From Lachnospiraceae bacterium (lineage in GTDB: Bacteria; Bacillota; Clostridia; Lachnospirales; Lachnospiraceae): a stretch of DNA of 64,000 bases. The notes beneath the pieces are model-generated. The model saw nothing but the letters and a program-made list of their open reading frames with translations. It made no database searches and was not told the origin of the DNA. How positions within the stretch are numbered: the first letter of the stretch is position 1; each line of letters starts with the position of its first letter. A program made the position numbers and the translations under genes. Positions 27,296 through 35,461 of this stretch are shown here, piece after piece. The stretch covers positions 1 through 64,000 of the forward strand of contig WSLY01000012.1 of NCBI GenBank assembly GCA_013316825.1, read 5' to 3'.

Positions 27296-28696
27296 TTAAA
27301 AGCCGCGTTTTTTCAGCCCGGCAAAGAGCAGTACATAAAATTCGCAGACGTCGAAGCCTTTTATGTTTTTGTGTGTCAAATCAATCATGTCCCCGTGGGA
27401 AATCCCTTTTTTGCCTGCACATAAAACGCCCATATAATTGCGCCACGCGGCAGAGGAAACGCTCACCAGCCCGTCATTGTCCCCCTCGTATTTTTTGCAG
27501 AGAAGATACCCAATATTTAAGGGAAAACCGGCGCTTCGCGCAGAGCGCATTTTTGAGGCGACGCTTTGATAAAAAACGTTGGACATGTCCGGCGTCCGGC
27601 TGTTAAATACGGCGCAGGAGGCGGCGGTAAGGTCCTGTACGCCCGCAAGAAAATCGGGGGCGTTATCGCCAAGCTTACGAAACAGGGCGTTGTAACGGGA
27701 AGCGGTAAAACAAATCAGCCACCCGGGCAGGGACGCAAGAAGCGCATCTGCAAACCGGCAGCCGCGGTGGGGAGTGTTTATGGTAGTCAGCGACGCCACA
27801 TAGGGAGCCATACCGAGCCTGCTGATGGCGTACCGTGCATCCAGACCGCCCTTGGAATGCGCTACAATATTGACTTTTTCTGCGCCGGTCTGTTCCAGAA
27901 CACGCAGGATTTCCTGCTTCAGCTCCTTCGCACTGTCTGCAATGGAAAGAGAGGACTGCTGCCTGCCGTAGAAAACCGCTGCGCCATTGCGTTTCAGAGC
28001 GTGCGGTATGCGTCCCCAGTAATTGAGGCACTGCCAATCCCGAAAGAAAACGCCATGTACCATAATGACAGGGAAACGGGTCCTGCATACGCTGCTTTCA
28101 ACCCGCGCAGAGTCTAACAGATACCGGTTTTTTTCGTAAAGAATTTCTCTTCGCACAATAGCGCACCATTTCACGAAGAGGACAAGACTAAAAGGCAAAA
28201 GCCACCAGAAAAAAAGCATCAGCAGGCGCAGGACAATGCCGAGCTGTGCCGAACAGAAGGCAGTCCTGAGAAAGCCGTTCATATAGTGGATAAAAAGAAA
28301 TATGCCCGCCATAAGAGCATTTACCGCAAGCATAATCAGAAGCCCGCGCTGTGCATCCGGCGTGTGCCGCCGGATAATTGCCAGAGGCGAGAGCTTTGTT
28401 GTGCAGAAAAAAACGATATATCCGGTTATTTCCGCAAACAGGCAGAAAGCCGAGGTTACAATCAGCTCATAGCCGCCGGAGAGCACCTGAAGCCGTAACT
28501 TCAGTCCCTTTTCATAGCAGGGAAGAATTTCCGTAATCAGGTAAAAAAATCCTATGGTTATCCACAGAAAAAAGCCATAAAAAATCCTGCTGAAAATAAA
28601 GCTTTCATTTTTGGTAAAAAAATCCAACAGCAATACAATATTCATCATCAGCAGTACACAGATGCAGCCCGCAGCTCTTCGTAAAGACTTTATCAT
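27296..28696 (-). CDS. Membrane-anchored alpha/beta hydrolase, lipase-like
   Basis: 466 residues. The first about 190 residues hold five to six hydrophobic segments (VLLMMNIVLLLDFF, GIVLRLLMLFFWWLLPFSLVLFV). Residues about 205-460 form an alpha/beta hydrolase resembling triacylglycerol lipases: VIMVHGVFF (oxyanion region), NIVAHSKGGLDARYA (nucleophile Ser), EGDNDGLVSV (Asp) and KGISHGDMIDL (His). The active site probably faces the outside or the membrane. Located directly upstream of plsC in the same direction (35-bp gap), which suggests a lipid-related role. RBS GGAGGTACTTC. Confidence 0.82.
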   Translation of the reverse strand: MIKSLRRAAGCICVLLMMNIVLLLDFFTKNESFIFSRIFYGFFLWITIGFFYLITEILPCYEKGLKLRLQVLSGGYELIVTSAFCLFAEITGYIVFFCTTKLSPLAIIRRHTPDAQRGLLIMLAVNALMAGIFLFIHYMNGFLRTAFCSAQLGIVLRLLMLFFWWLLPFSLVLFVKWCAIVRREILYEKNRYLLDSARVESSVCRTRFPVIMVHGVFFRDWQCLNYWGRIPHALKRNGAAVFYGRQQSSLSIADSAKELKQEILRVLEQTGAEKVNIVAHSKGGLDARYAISRLGMAPYVASLTTINTPHRGCRFADALLASLPGWLICFTASRYNALFRKLGDNAPDFLAGVQDLTAASCAVFNSRTPDMSNVFYQSVASKMRSARSAGFPLNIGYLLCKKYEGDNDGLVSVSSAAWRNYMGVLCAGKKGISHGDMIDLTHKNIKGFDVCEFYVLLFAGLKKRGF

Positions 28697-28710
28697 GAAG
28701 TACCTCCAAT

Positions 28711-28750
28711 AAAAAACAACCGCCAGACAGTTGCCGGCAGTTGTTTTTTT
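28711..28750 (-). terminator. Intrinsic terminator after the PrcB-like gene
   Basis: AAAAAACAACCGCC and GGCAGTTGTTTTTT pair over 14 bp with one mismatch. Read on the minus strand it ends in a T-run and serves the gene at 28814-29239. Confidence 0.85.
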
Positions 28751-28813
28751 AGGCGCGCCGATGGCGCGCGTTTCTACCTGTCTTTGCTCTCAGCAGACAG
28801 TATAGCACTTTTT

Positions 28814-29239
28814 TTACTCGAATACTACTGTTTTATCCAAGTATTCGGTTTTTACCACAATAAACGGATAGGAAGGAGCGGTGCCAACCCTGTCTTCGGG
28901 GGAGGGACCGAGAAGGCTGGTACTTATGTAGATGGAATTGTCCGTCAGGTATAAATCATTGACGGCAATGCTGTATCCGCCGGTCGCCTGTTCGCCGTAG
29001 CCCACACAGATATACAAATATTCATTGTCAGTGTAGGTGATTTTGAACTCGGCGTTTTGCCGTTCCGCAATCAGTGACTTCAGTTCATCAGGCAGCCGCT
29101 CCTCACTGATAATGGTAAATTCCAAATCGCGTAGTCTGGTGGTTTCGCTGGTACCTATACCGCAGCCGCCCAAAAAGCACGCAAAGAGCAGCAAAGCGGC
29201 AGTAATCTGAAAGAGAAGCTTTATTCTGTTTTTTTTCAT
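28814..29239 (-). CDS. Small lipoprotein with PrcB-type C-terminal domain
   Basis: About 141 residues. The signal MKKNRIKLLFQITAALLLFA leads to a lipobox LGGC. The mature part ends in a PrcB_C-like beta domain (ICVGYGEQATGGYSIAV, PSYPFIVVKTEYLDKTVVF). PrcB was described as a protease-complex-associated protein in Treponema; related domains are common in clostridial lipoproteins of unknown role. Several start codons cluster here (GTG/ATG 29248-29239); none has a strong RBS, so the N-terminus is uncertain by three residues. Confidence 0.75.
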   Translation of the reverse strand: MKKNRIKLLFQITAALLLFACFLGGCGIGTSETTRLRDLEFTIISEERLPDELKSLIAERQNAEFKITYTDNEYLYICVGYGEQATGGYSIAVNDLYLTDNSIYISTSLLGPSPEDRVGTAPSYPFIVVKTEYLDKTVVFE

Positions 29240-29329
29240 ACACATCACATTCTCGGGATTTATATAATCTTATGAGGAGAAAATAAGTAGTATGCACAGA
29301 AAAGCAGAGTGTGCTATACTCTAGGTAGA

Positions 29330-29373
29330 AATTGCCGCAGGAGTATGGCGCACTTGCGTCTTTACGGCGGCAA
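29330..29373 (+). promoter_or_regulatory. Leader hairpin upstream of the pyr fusion gene
   Basis: TTGCCGC and GCGGCAA form a stem with a 27-nt loop between a possible -10 (TATACT near 29316) and the gene start. It might be a pyrimidine-responsive structure, but no PyrR anti-antiterminator consensus is recognised. Confidence 0.3.
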
Positions 29374-29410
29374 GGACTTTTATAGTATGGTTTAGGAGGG
29401 AATACCGGTT

Positions 29411-31510
29411 ATGCTTTTCATAGCGAATGCCTATGTGATGAATCCGGCCACGGGGGAGGAAGGATATCAGGATATTTTAATTGAGGGAAGCCGCATTGTA
29501 AAAATGGGGGAAAATCTGTATGACACTATGACGAAAAACGGGGAAACAGAAGGGCTTCAAATCATCGATGCGACAGGGCTTGTGGCGGCGCCCGGGCTGG
29601 TGGACGTACATGTCCACTTCAGGGACCCGGGTTTTACCTACAAGGAGGATATAGAGACAGGTGCAAAAGCGGCGTTAAAGGGCGGCTACACCACTGTGGT
29701 GCTGATGGCAAATACCAAGCCTGTGGCGGACAATGCGGAAACGCTTGCCTATGTACTGGAGAAAGGCCAAAAAACGGGACTGCATGTGGAAACCTGTGCT
29801 TGTGTAACCCGCGGGATGAAGGGACAGGAGCTGACGGACATGGAGCAGCTTTTCAGAGAGGGTGCTGCGGGTTTTACGGACGACGGCGTCCCCGTGTTGA
29901 CGGAAGAAATTGTAAAAAGCGCCATGCAGGAAGCCGGACGGCTGGGCGTGCCCATCAGCTTTCACGAGGAAAATCCTGCTTTTATCGAAAATAACGGTGT
30001 CAATGCGGGTGCTGCATCCGCCCATTATCAGATAGGCGGTTCTAAGCGGGAGGCGGAAATCGACTTGGTGCGGCGGGATTTGGCGCTTGCACTAAAGACG
30101 GGCGCCTGCGTCAACATACAGCACATCAGCACGAAGGAAGCGGTGGAGCTAATCAGGCAGGCAAAAGCGAAGGGCGGCGATATCCACGCAGAGGCGACGC
30201 CTCACCATTTTACCTTGACGGAAGAAGCCGTGATACAGTACGGCACACTGGCGAAGATGAACCCGCCTCTCAGGGAGGAGAGCGATCGTATGGCAATCAT
30301 CGAAGGGCTTAAGGACGGCACCATCGACTTGATTGCGACGGACCATGCGCCCCACAGCCGCGAGGAAAAAGCGCGTCCCATCACGGAAGCCCCCAGCGGC
30401 ATCATCGGACTGGAAACCGCGCTGGCGCTTGGCATCACCTACCTTGTGGACACGGGACAGCTCTCCCTCATGTCCCTGCTTGAGAAAATGACGATAAATC
30501 CTGCCCGCATGTATCATTTTGATGCTGGTTATCTCGCAGAAGGCGCGCCTGCAGACATTGTACTCTTTGACCCGCAGGAGAGCTTTATTGTGGATGGGTT
30601 TGCGTCAAAGTCGGAGAATAGTCCGTTTTTGGGGTGGAGATTACGGGGAAAGGTGAAGTATACGATTTGCGGCGGGGAGAGCAAGTATGAGGATTCCTGT
30701 GCCGGAAAAGAGGAGAAAACCAGAAAGGAACGCATCATGCACAAGAAAAAATTAACTGCAGCAGTAAACTCACAGCGCGAAATTGCGCCCCATATTTATG
30801 ACCTGCGGCTGTCCGTCAAGCTGGCGGCGGATGCGAAGGCGGGGCAATTTGTATGCCTGTATCCGAAGGATAAGAGTACGCTGCTTCCCCGTCCGATAAG
30901 CATATGTGAGGCAGACGGGGAAAGCGGCATCCTGCGGCTTGTCTACCGCGTTGTGGGAAAGGGAACAGCGGAGTTTTCACGTCTGACTAAAGGAGAGACC
31001 GTAGAAGTGCTGGGAAATCTGGGAAATGGATTTCCTGTGGAGGAAGCGGCGGGAAAGCGCGTGTTTATCATGGGAGGCGGCATTGGCATTCCGCCTATGT
31101 TAGAGCTTGCGAAAAGGCTGCAGGCGGATAAGCAGATTATTGTCGGCTACCGTGACCGCGATACTTTTTTAAAAGAAGAGCTGGAGCAGTACGGGAGCGT
31201 CTATGTGGCGACGGAGGACGGCAGCGTGGGAAGCCGCGGCAACGTGATGGATGCCATACGGGAAAACGGGCTTTGTGCGGATGTGATTTATGCCTGCGGT
31301 CCTATGCCGATGCTGCGTGCCATCAAAAAGTATGCCGAAGAACAGGGAATCCCCGCTTATATCTCTCTTGAGGAGCACATGGCGTGCGGCGTGGGCGCCT
31401 GTCTGGGCTGCGTGGTAAAGACAAAGAAGGTGGACAGTCATTCACATGTAAACAATGCCCGCATCTGTACGGACGGGCCGGTTTTTGAGGCTGGGGAGGT
31501 GGATATCTGA
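29411..31510 (+). CDS. pyrC-pyrK: Fused dihydroorotase (PyrC) and dihydroorotate dehydrogenase electron-transfer subunit (PyrK)
   Basis: One 699-residue ORF joins two pyrimidine enzymes. Residues 1-about 425 are dihydroorotase: DVHVHFRDPGF (metal His pair), GGYTTVVLMANT, ATDHAPHS (Asp ligand) and the closing ADIVLFDP. Residues about 443-699 are PyrK: RPISICEADG (FAD site), MGGGIGIPPML (NAD-binding loop), ACGPMPML and the [2Fe-2S] ligands C-x4-C-x2-C in ACGVGACLGC with the last Cys in NARICTDG. PyrK takes electrons from PyrD and passes them to NAD+. An in-frame ATG at 30737 has AGAAAGGA seven bases before it, so free PyrK may also be made. The stop overlaps the pyrD start by one base. Confidence 0.92.
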   Translation: MLFIANAYVMNPATGEEGYQDILIEGSRIVKMGENLYDTMTKNGETEGLQIIDATGLVAAPGLVDVHVHFRDPGFTYKEDIETGAKAALKGGYTTVVLMANTKPVADNAETLAYVLEKGQKTGLHVETCACVTRGMKGQELTDMEQLFREGAAGFTDDGVPVLTEEIVKSAMQEAGRLGVPISFHEENPAFIENNGVNAGAASAHYQIGGSKREAEIDLVRRDLALALKTGACVNIQHISTKEAVELIRQAKAKGGDIHAEATPHHFTLTEEAVIQYGTLAKMNPPLREESDRMAIIEGLKDGTIDLIATDHAPHSREEKARPITEAPSGIIGLETALALGITYLVDTGQLSLMSLLEKMTINPARMYHFDAGYLAEGAPADIVLFDPQESFIVDGFASKSENSPFLGWRLRGKVKYTICGGESKYEDSCAGKEEKTRKERIMHKKKLTAAVNSQREIAPHIYDLRLSVKLAADAKAGQFVCLYPKDKSTLLPRPISICEADGESGILRLVYRVVGKGTAEFSRLTKGETVEVLGNLGNGFPVEEAAGKRVFIMGGGIGIPPMLELAKRLQADKQIIVGYRDRDTFLKEELEQYGSVYVATEDGSVGSRGNVMDAIRENGLCADVIYACGPMPMLRAIKKYAEEQGIPAYISLEEHMACGVGACLGCVVKTKKVDSHSHVNNARICTDGPVFEAGEVDI
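30737..31510 (+). CDS. pyrK: Possible internally initiated PyrK
   Basis: Within the fusion, ATG 30737 (residue 443) follows AGAAAGGAACGCATC. Starting there gives a 257-residue protein, the normal PyrK size, starting just before the FAD-binding domain. This suggests a former gene boundary still used, or recently lost by read-through of the dihydroorotase stop. Whether it is translated separately is unknown. Confidence 0.45.
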   Translation: MHKKKLTAAVNSQREIAPHIYDLRLSVKLAADAKAGQFVCLYPKDKSTLLPRPISICEADGESGILRLVYRVVGKGTAEFSRLTKGETVEVLGNLGNGFPVEEAAGKRVFIMGGGIGIPPMLELAKRLQADKQIIVGYRDRDTFLKEELEQYGSVYVATEDGSVGSRGNVMDAIRENGLCADVIYACGPMPMLRAIKKYAEEQGIPAYISLEEHMACGVGACLGCVVKTKKVDSHSHVNNARICTDGPVFEAGEVDI

Positions 31511-32418
31511 TGAATACAAAAGTAACGATAGCAGGCGTGGCCCTGCAGAATCCTGTGATGACGGCTTCGGGGACATTTGGCTCCGGTATGGAATACGGCG
31601 AATTTGTGGACCTAAACAGACTGGGTGCAGTGGTGACAAAGGGCGTGGCAAATGTACCGTGGGCAGGCAATCCCACGCCACGTGTGGCGGAGGTCTATGG
31701 CGGTATGTTAAATGCCATTGGACTGCAGAACCCGGGTATTGATGTTTTTATAGAAAGGGATATTCCTTTCTTAAAACAGTACGATACGAAGATTATTGTG
31801 AATGTATGCGGAAAAACAGTGGAGGATTATATTGCAGTTGTGGAGAAGCTGGGGGACGAGGGAGTGGATATGCTGGAAATCAACGTCTCCTGCCCCAATG
31901 TCAAGGAGGGCGCCATTGCCTTTGGGCAGAAAACGGATGCGCTGTTTGACATCACCTCACAGATAAAAAAACATGCCGTACAGCCTGTTATCATGAAGCT
32001 GAGTCCGAATGTGACGGACATCGGCGAGATGGCGAGAGCGGCGGAGGCCGCGGGAGCGGACGCTATTTCTTTGATTAACACGCTGACAGGTATGAAGATT
32101 GATATTCACAGGCGTACCTTCGCCCTTGCCAACAAGACGGGCGGTATGTCGGGGCCGGCTATCAAGCCGATAGCCGTGCGGATGGTGTATCAGGCGGCAT
32201 CCGCCGTCAAAATTCCGATAATCGGAATGGGCGGCATCTGCAATGCCGAGGACGCGGTTGAGTTTTTGTTAGCCGGTGCGTCGGCAGTCAGCGTGGGGGC
32301 AGCAAATTTCTTTAACCCCTATGTGACGGAGGAAATTGTGCGCGGCATTGAGGCGTACATGGAGCAATATCACATAGAAGATATCAAGGAGCTTATCGGC
32401 GCGGTGCGGGAGTCATAA
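31510..32418 (+). CDS. pyrD: Dihydroorotate dehydrogenase, class 1B catalytic subunit
   Basis: 302 residues, FMN TIM barrel that oxidises dihydroorotate to orotate; class 1B enzymes use PyrK to reach NAD+. Motifs: NPVMTASGTFGSG at the N-terminus, GLQNPGID near residue 73, EINVSCPNVKEG near 120 with the catalytic Cys of class 1B, KLSPNVTDI, LINTLTGMKID, GLSGPAIKPIA-like GMSGPAIKPIA and GMGGI...A(E)D. ATG overlaps the TGA of pyrC-pyrK, so translation is coupled. pyrE, pyrF and carbamoyl-phosphate genes are not in the window. Confidence 0.95.
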   Translation: MNTKVTIAGVALQNPVMTASGTFGSGMEYGEFVDLNRLGAVVTKGVANVPWAGNPTPRVAEVYGGMLNAIGLQNPGIDVFIERDIPFLKQYDTKIIVNVCGKTVEDYIAVVEKLGDEGVDMLEINVSCPNVKEGAIAFGQKTDALFDITSQIKKHAVQPVIMKLSPNVTDIGEMARAAEAAGADAISLINTLTGMKIDIHRRTFALANKTGGMSGPAIKPIAVRMVYQAASAVKIPIIGMGGICNAEDAVEFLLAGASAVSVGAANFFNPYVTEEIVRGIEAYMEQYHIEDIKELIGAVRES

Positions 32419-32471
32419 TTTGGAGAATACCTTCATATAGTAAGTATAAGCACATATATGGAGGTATTTTT

Positions 32472-34037
32472 GTGGAACTGATTAAGAAAAACATACATAT
32501 GGACCGTATAAAATGCAGAAGTACCAGTCAGGTGACGCTGGAGGAGGATATCAATATTCCCGACAGCAAGCCGGACGTGGCTGCCCTTATTTACGAAAAA
32601 GGCCAGATACAGATAGAAGAGGTAAAACCGACAGAGGACCACGTGAGTATCCGCGGCAGGCTTCTTTTTTCTGTTCTGTACCAGACTCGTGAGGAGGGGC
32701 AGAAGCTGGTTTGCGTCGAGGGGAAAATTCCTTTTGAAGAGCAGCTTTATATGGAAGGAGTACAGGGAACGGATGCCGTGACGGTAAAACCTATGCTGGA
32801 GGACTTGACAGTGGGCACCATCAATTCCCGCAAGCTGTCCGTGCAGAGTCTTTTTACTCTAAAGGCATGGGTGGAGGAGCTGTACGACGAGGAAGCGCCT
32901 GTGGACATTTATTTTGAGGAGTCCGGCGCACCCCTTGAGTATCGAAAGGTGATGATGGAACTGGCACAGATTGCCATTCAAAAAAACGATATCTTCCGTA
33001 TTCGTGAGGAAATTCCGCTTCCGCAGAATTATCCCAATATTTTTCATATTATCTGGGATAGTGTGACGCTGGAGGAAGTGGAGTTCAAGCCGCTTGCGGA
33101 AAATATATCCGTACAGGGAGATGTGCATATTTTTGTTTTGTACGAAGGAGAAGGCGAAGATGCGCCGATACGTACGTTTGAGACGACTGTTCCTTTCAGC
33201 GGGACAGTGGAGTGCCATGGCTGCAGCGACGGCATGATTGCGGATATCGGTTATGAAATCGGGCACAGGGAATTGGAGGTCAGACCTGATTTTGATGGCG
33301 AGGAACGTATGTTAGGGCTGGAGCTGGTGCTGGATATCTCCATGAAGCTTTATGACGAAGAGACCGTGGAGATGATTTCCGATGTGTACGGCGTCACCAA
33401 GGAAGTAGAAAATATAGAAAAACCGGTAGAGTTTAAGCAGCTTCTCATGAAAATAGGCGGAAAGAGCAAGGTGACGGACCGTCTTAAAGTAAAGAATCCG
33501 GAGGAAAGAGTGCTTCAGCTTCTTTACAGCAGCGGCAGCGTGCAGATAGACAGTCAGGGCGTGACGGAAGAAGGTATTGTACTGGAAGGGACGGTATTTT
33601 TGCAGATTTTGTATATTACCGGAGACGACACGTCTCCCTATAACTGCTTAAAGGCATCGATTCCGTTCAATTATACGCTGGAGGTTCCGAATATCAGCCC
33701 TTCCGACAGCTTCCGCGTGCATTCGGCTGTAGGGCAGCTTCAGGTAGTAATGATTGACAGCGAGGAAATGGACGTCAAGGCAGTGTTGGATTTTCAGGCG
33801 GTGGTATTCCGCAGCGTGCCGCAGATGTTGATTTCGGACATCAAGGTATCCGAGCTGGATATGTCCAAGGTGAGCGAACTGCCCGGCATGGTAGTGTATG
33901 TGGTGCGGCCGGAGGATAATCTTTGGAATATCGGCAAACGGTATTATGTGCCGGTTGAAAGAATCAAAGAGGTTAATGAGCTTAGCTCCGATGAAGTCAG
34001 AGCAGGGGATAAACTGCTGATTGTAAAAGGCGCATAA
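32472..34037 (+). CDS. sipL: SipL-like spore morphogenesis protein (DUF3794/SPOCS repeats + LysM)
   Basis: 521 residues, GTG start with TGGAGG upstream. At least three SPOCS/DUF3794 units can be seen (VTLEEDINIPDSKPDVAALI, ISVQGDVHIFVLYEGEGED, RLKVKNPEERVLQLLYSSG), followed by a C-terminal LysM domain (VYVVRPEDNLWNIGKRYYVP...AGDKLLIVKG, about 475-520). This matches C. difficile SipL in length and layout: it binds SpoIVA and encases the developing forespore, taking the place of Bacillus SpoVID. It points clearly to a spore-forming clostridium. Expression is expected in the mother cell; I did not identify a sigma-E promoter. Confidence 0.88.
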   Translation: MELIKKNIHMDRIKCRSTSQVTLEEDINIPDSKPDVAALIYEKGQIQIEEVKPTEDHVSIRGRLLFSVLYQTREEGQKLVCVEGKIPFEEQLYMEGVQGTDAVTVKPMLEDLTVGTINSRKLSVQSLFTLKAWVEELYDEEAPVDIYFEESGAPLEYRKVMMELAQIAIQKNDIFRIREEIPLPQNYPNIFHIIWDSVTLEEVEFKPLAENISVQGDVHIFVLYEGEGEDAPIRTFETTVPFSGTVECHGCSDGMIADIGYEIGHRELEVRPDFDGEERMLGLELVLDISMKLYDEETVEMISDVYGVTKEVENIEKPVEFKQLLMKIGGKSKVTDRLKVKNPEERVLQLLYSSGSVQIDSQGVTEEGIVLEGTVFLQILYITGDDTSPYNCLKASIPFNYTLEVPNISPSDSFRVHSAVGQLQVVMIDSEEMDVKAVLDFQAVVFRSVPQMLISDIKVSELDMSKVSELPGMVVYVVRPEDNLWNIGKRYYVPVERIKEVNELSSDEVRAGDKLLIVKGA

Positions 34038-34058
34038 GATTACGGGAAATGAAACAAA

Positions 34059-34133
34059 GGGCTGTTGCAGGAGCGGCAAAACAGGCTGCGAAAGCGACAG
34101 CCCCTTTATGCTGCCGGCAAGTCGGCCGGCAGC
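34059..34133. terminator. Two hairpins between sipL and the alcohol dehydrogenase gene
   Basis: GGGCTGT/ACAGCCC (34059-34103) then GCTGCCGGC/GGCCGGCAGC (34110-34133) lie between convergent genes. Only a weak CTTTAT follows the first, so the terminator role is likely but not certain. Confidence 0.5.
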
Positions 34134-34146
34134 TTGTCTGCGGCAA

Positions 34147-35304
34147 TCAAAGACACATCCGCAAAATATTGACAACGTCTTTTTCTGTGAGCGGCACATA
34201 GGCTTCGGAAAGCCCGCCGAAGCGGACAGCCTTTTTTGCCATAATTTCAAACTTGGAATCGTCTATGCCAAGCTCTGTCAGCGTCATGGGGATGCCACAT
34301 TCTAAGAAAAATTCTTCCGTGGCGTCGATTGCCATATTAGCGCACCTGTAAGCGTCAGGCTCTGTGATGCTCCACACGTTTCTGGCGTACTCGCAGAATT
34401 TTCCCACGGTATCATCATTTAAAATATAGCGGAACCATCGCGGCGTCACAATGGCAAGACCGACGCCGTGGGTGATGTCGTAGTAAGCGCTCAGCTCGTG
34501 CTCAATCGGGTGGCAGGTCCATGCGCCGCCTTTGCCGCAGGCAGTCAGCCCATTCAGCGCCTGTGTGCTTGCCCACATCAGGTTGGCTCTGGCTTCATAG
34601 TTGGCAGGCTCCTCCAAGGCAATGGGGCAGTATTTGATACATGCCTTCAGCAGTCCTTCGGCAAAGCGGTCAGAGATAAAAGCACGGTTTTCTTTCTGAA
34701 AATACTGTTCAAATAAATGGGACATAATGTCCGCCGTTCCCGCTGCCGTCTGCACAGAGGGCAGGGTATACAGATAGGAAGGGTCGCAGATGGAAGCCTT
34801 TGGAATAAAATCATGGGAGGAAGTTCCCAGTTTTTCGTTGGTTTCCCTATTGCTGATAACGGCATTTTTGTTCATTTCCGAGCCGGTTGCCGCCAGTGTC
34901 AGCACGGTCACAATAGGGAGGACATTTCCGATTTTTTCAGGATTTGTCACCAAATCCCACGGGTCCCCTTCATAGGCGGCGCCTCCGGCAATTACCTTGG
35001 CTGCGTCGATAACGCTGCCGCCTCCGACAGCAAGCACAGCGTCGATGTCATGTTCCTTGCAGAGCTTTACGCCTTCACGGACGGAAGTAATTTTGGGATT
35101 TGGCTCCACGCCGGACAGCTCATACAGAGAAAAGCCGGAGAGCAGTTTTAGAACCTGTTCGTACAGTCCGTTTTTTTGAATGCTGCTGCCGCCGTAAACA
35201 AGCAGTATTTTCTTGCCGTAAGGCGCTAACAACTCCGGCAGCGCTTCAAGCTGCCCCTCCCCAAAGCGGATGTCCGTGTAAGCGTGAAATCTGAAACGAT
35301 TCAT
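34147..35304 (-). CDS. Iron-containing alcohol dehydrogenase
   Basis: 385 residues of the group III Fe-dependent alcohol dehydrogenase family, butanol dehydrogenase (BdhA/YugJ)-like, reducing aldehydes with NAD(P)H. GGGSVIDAAKVIAGG near residue 93 binds nucleotide; metal ligands appear as D in SYLYTLPSVQTAAGTADIMSH (His of DIMSH) and H in WTCHPIEHELSAYYDITHG. The start chosen has GGAGGT seven bases upstream; the ORF track start is five codons longer. A palindrome overlaps the likely promoter. Confidence 0.9.
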   Translation of the reverse strand: MNRFRFHAYTDIRFGEGQLEALPELLAPYGKKILLVYGGSSIQKNGLYEQVLKLLSGFSLYELSGVEPNPKITSVREGVKLCKEHDIDAVLAVGGGSVIDAAKVIAGGAAYEGDPWDLVTNPEKIGNVLPIVTVLTLAATGSEMNKNAVISNRETNEKLGTSSHDFIPKASICDPSYLYTLPSVQTAAGTADIMSHLFEQYFQKENRAFISDRFAEGLLKACIKYCPIALEEPANYEARANLMWASTQALNGLTACGKGGAWTCHPIEHELSAYYDITHGVGLAIVTPRWFRYILNDDTVGKFCEYARNVWSITEPDAYRCANMAIDATEEFFLECGIPMTLTELGIDDSKFEIMAKKAVRFGGLSEAYVPLTEKDVVNILRMCL

Positions 35305-35366
35305 AAATGATACCTCCATTTGTCATAAATAGGTTACAGCAATTTGACTCTGCCCTTTGCGGATAT

Positions 35367-35407
35367 TATAGCATAAATAAATAGAATTGTTTATGCTATA
35401 TTTTTTT
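35367..35407. promoter_or_regulatory. Palindrome over the alcohol dehydrogenase promoter
   Basis: TATAGCATAAA and TTTATGCTATA are perfect 11-bp inverted arms with a 12-bp spacer and a T-run on the plus side. On the minus strand the left arm contains TATAAT-type -10 sequence (CTATAATATCC). Nothing is transcribed into it from the left on the plus strand, so an operator is more likely than a terminator. Confidence 0.5.
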
Positions 35408-35461
35408 CCTTTCTTCCAATGATATACTGAGAATAAAGCGTAGAAAAGGAGTGAAACAGAC

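Noticed and set aside
29320-29400. PyrR attenuator before the pyr fusion
   Set aside because: A hairpin is present but the PyrR-binding consensus and a terminator are not seen.
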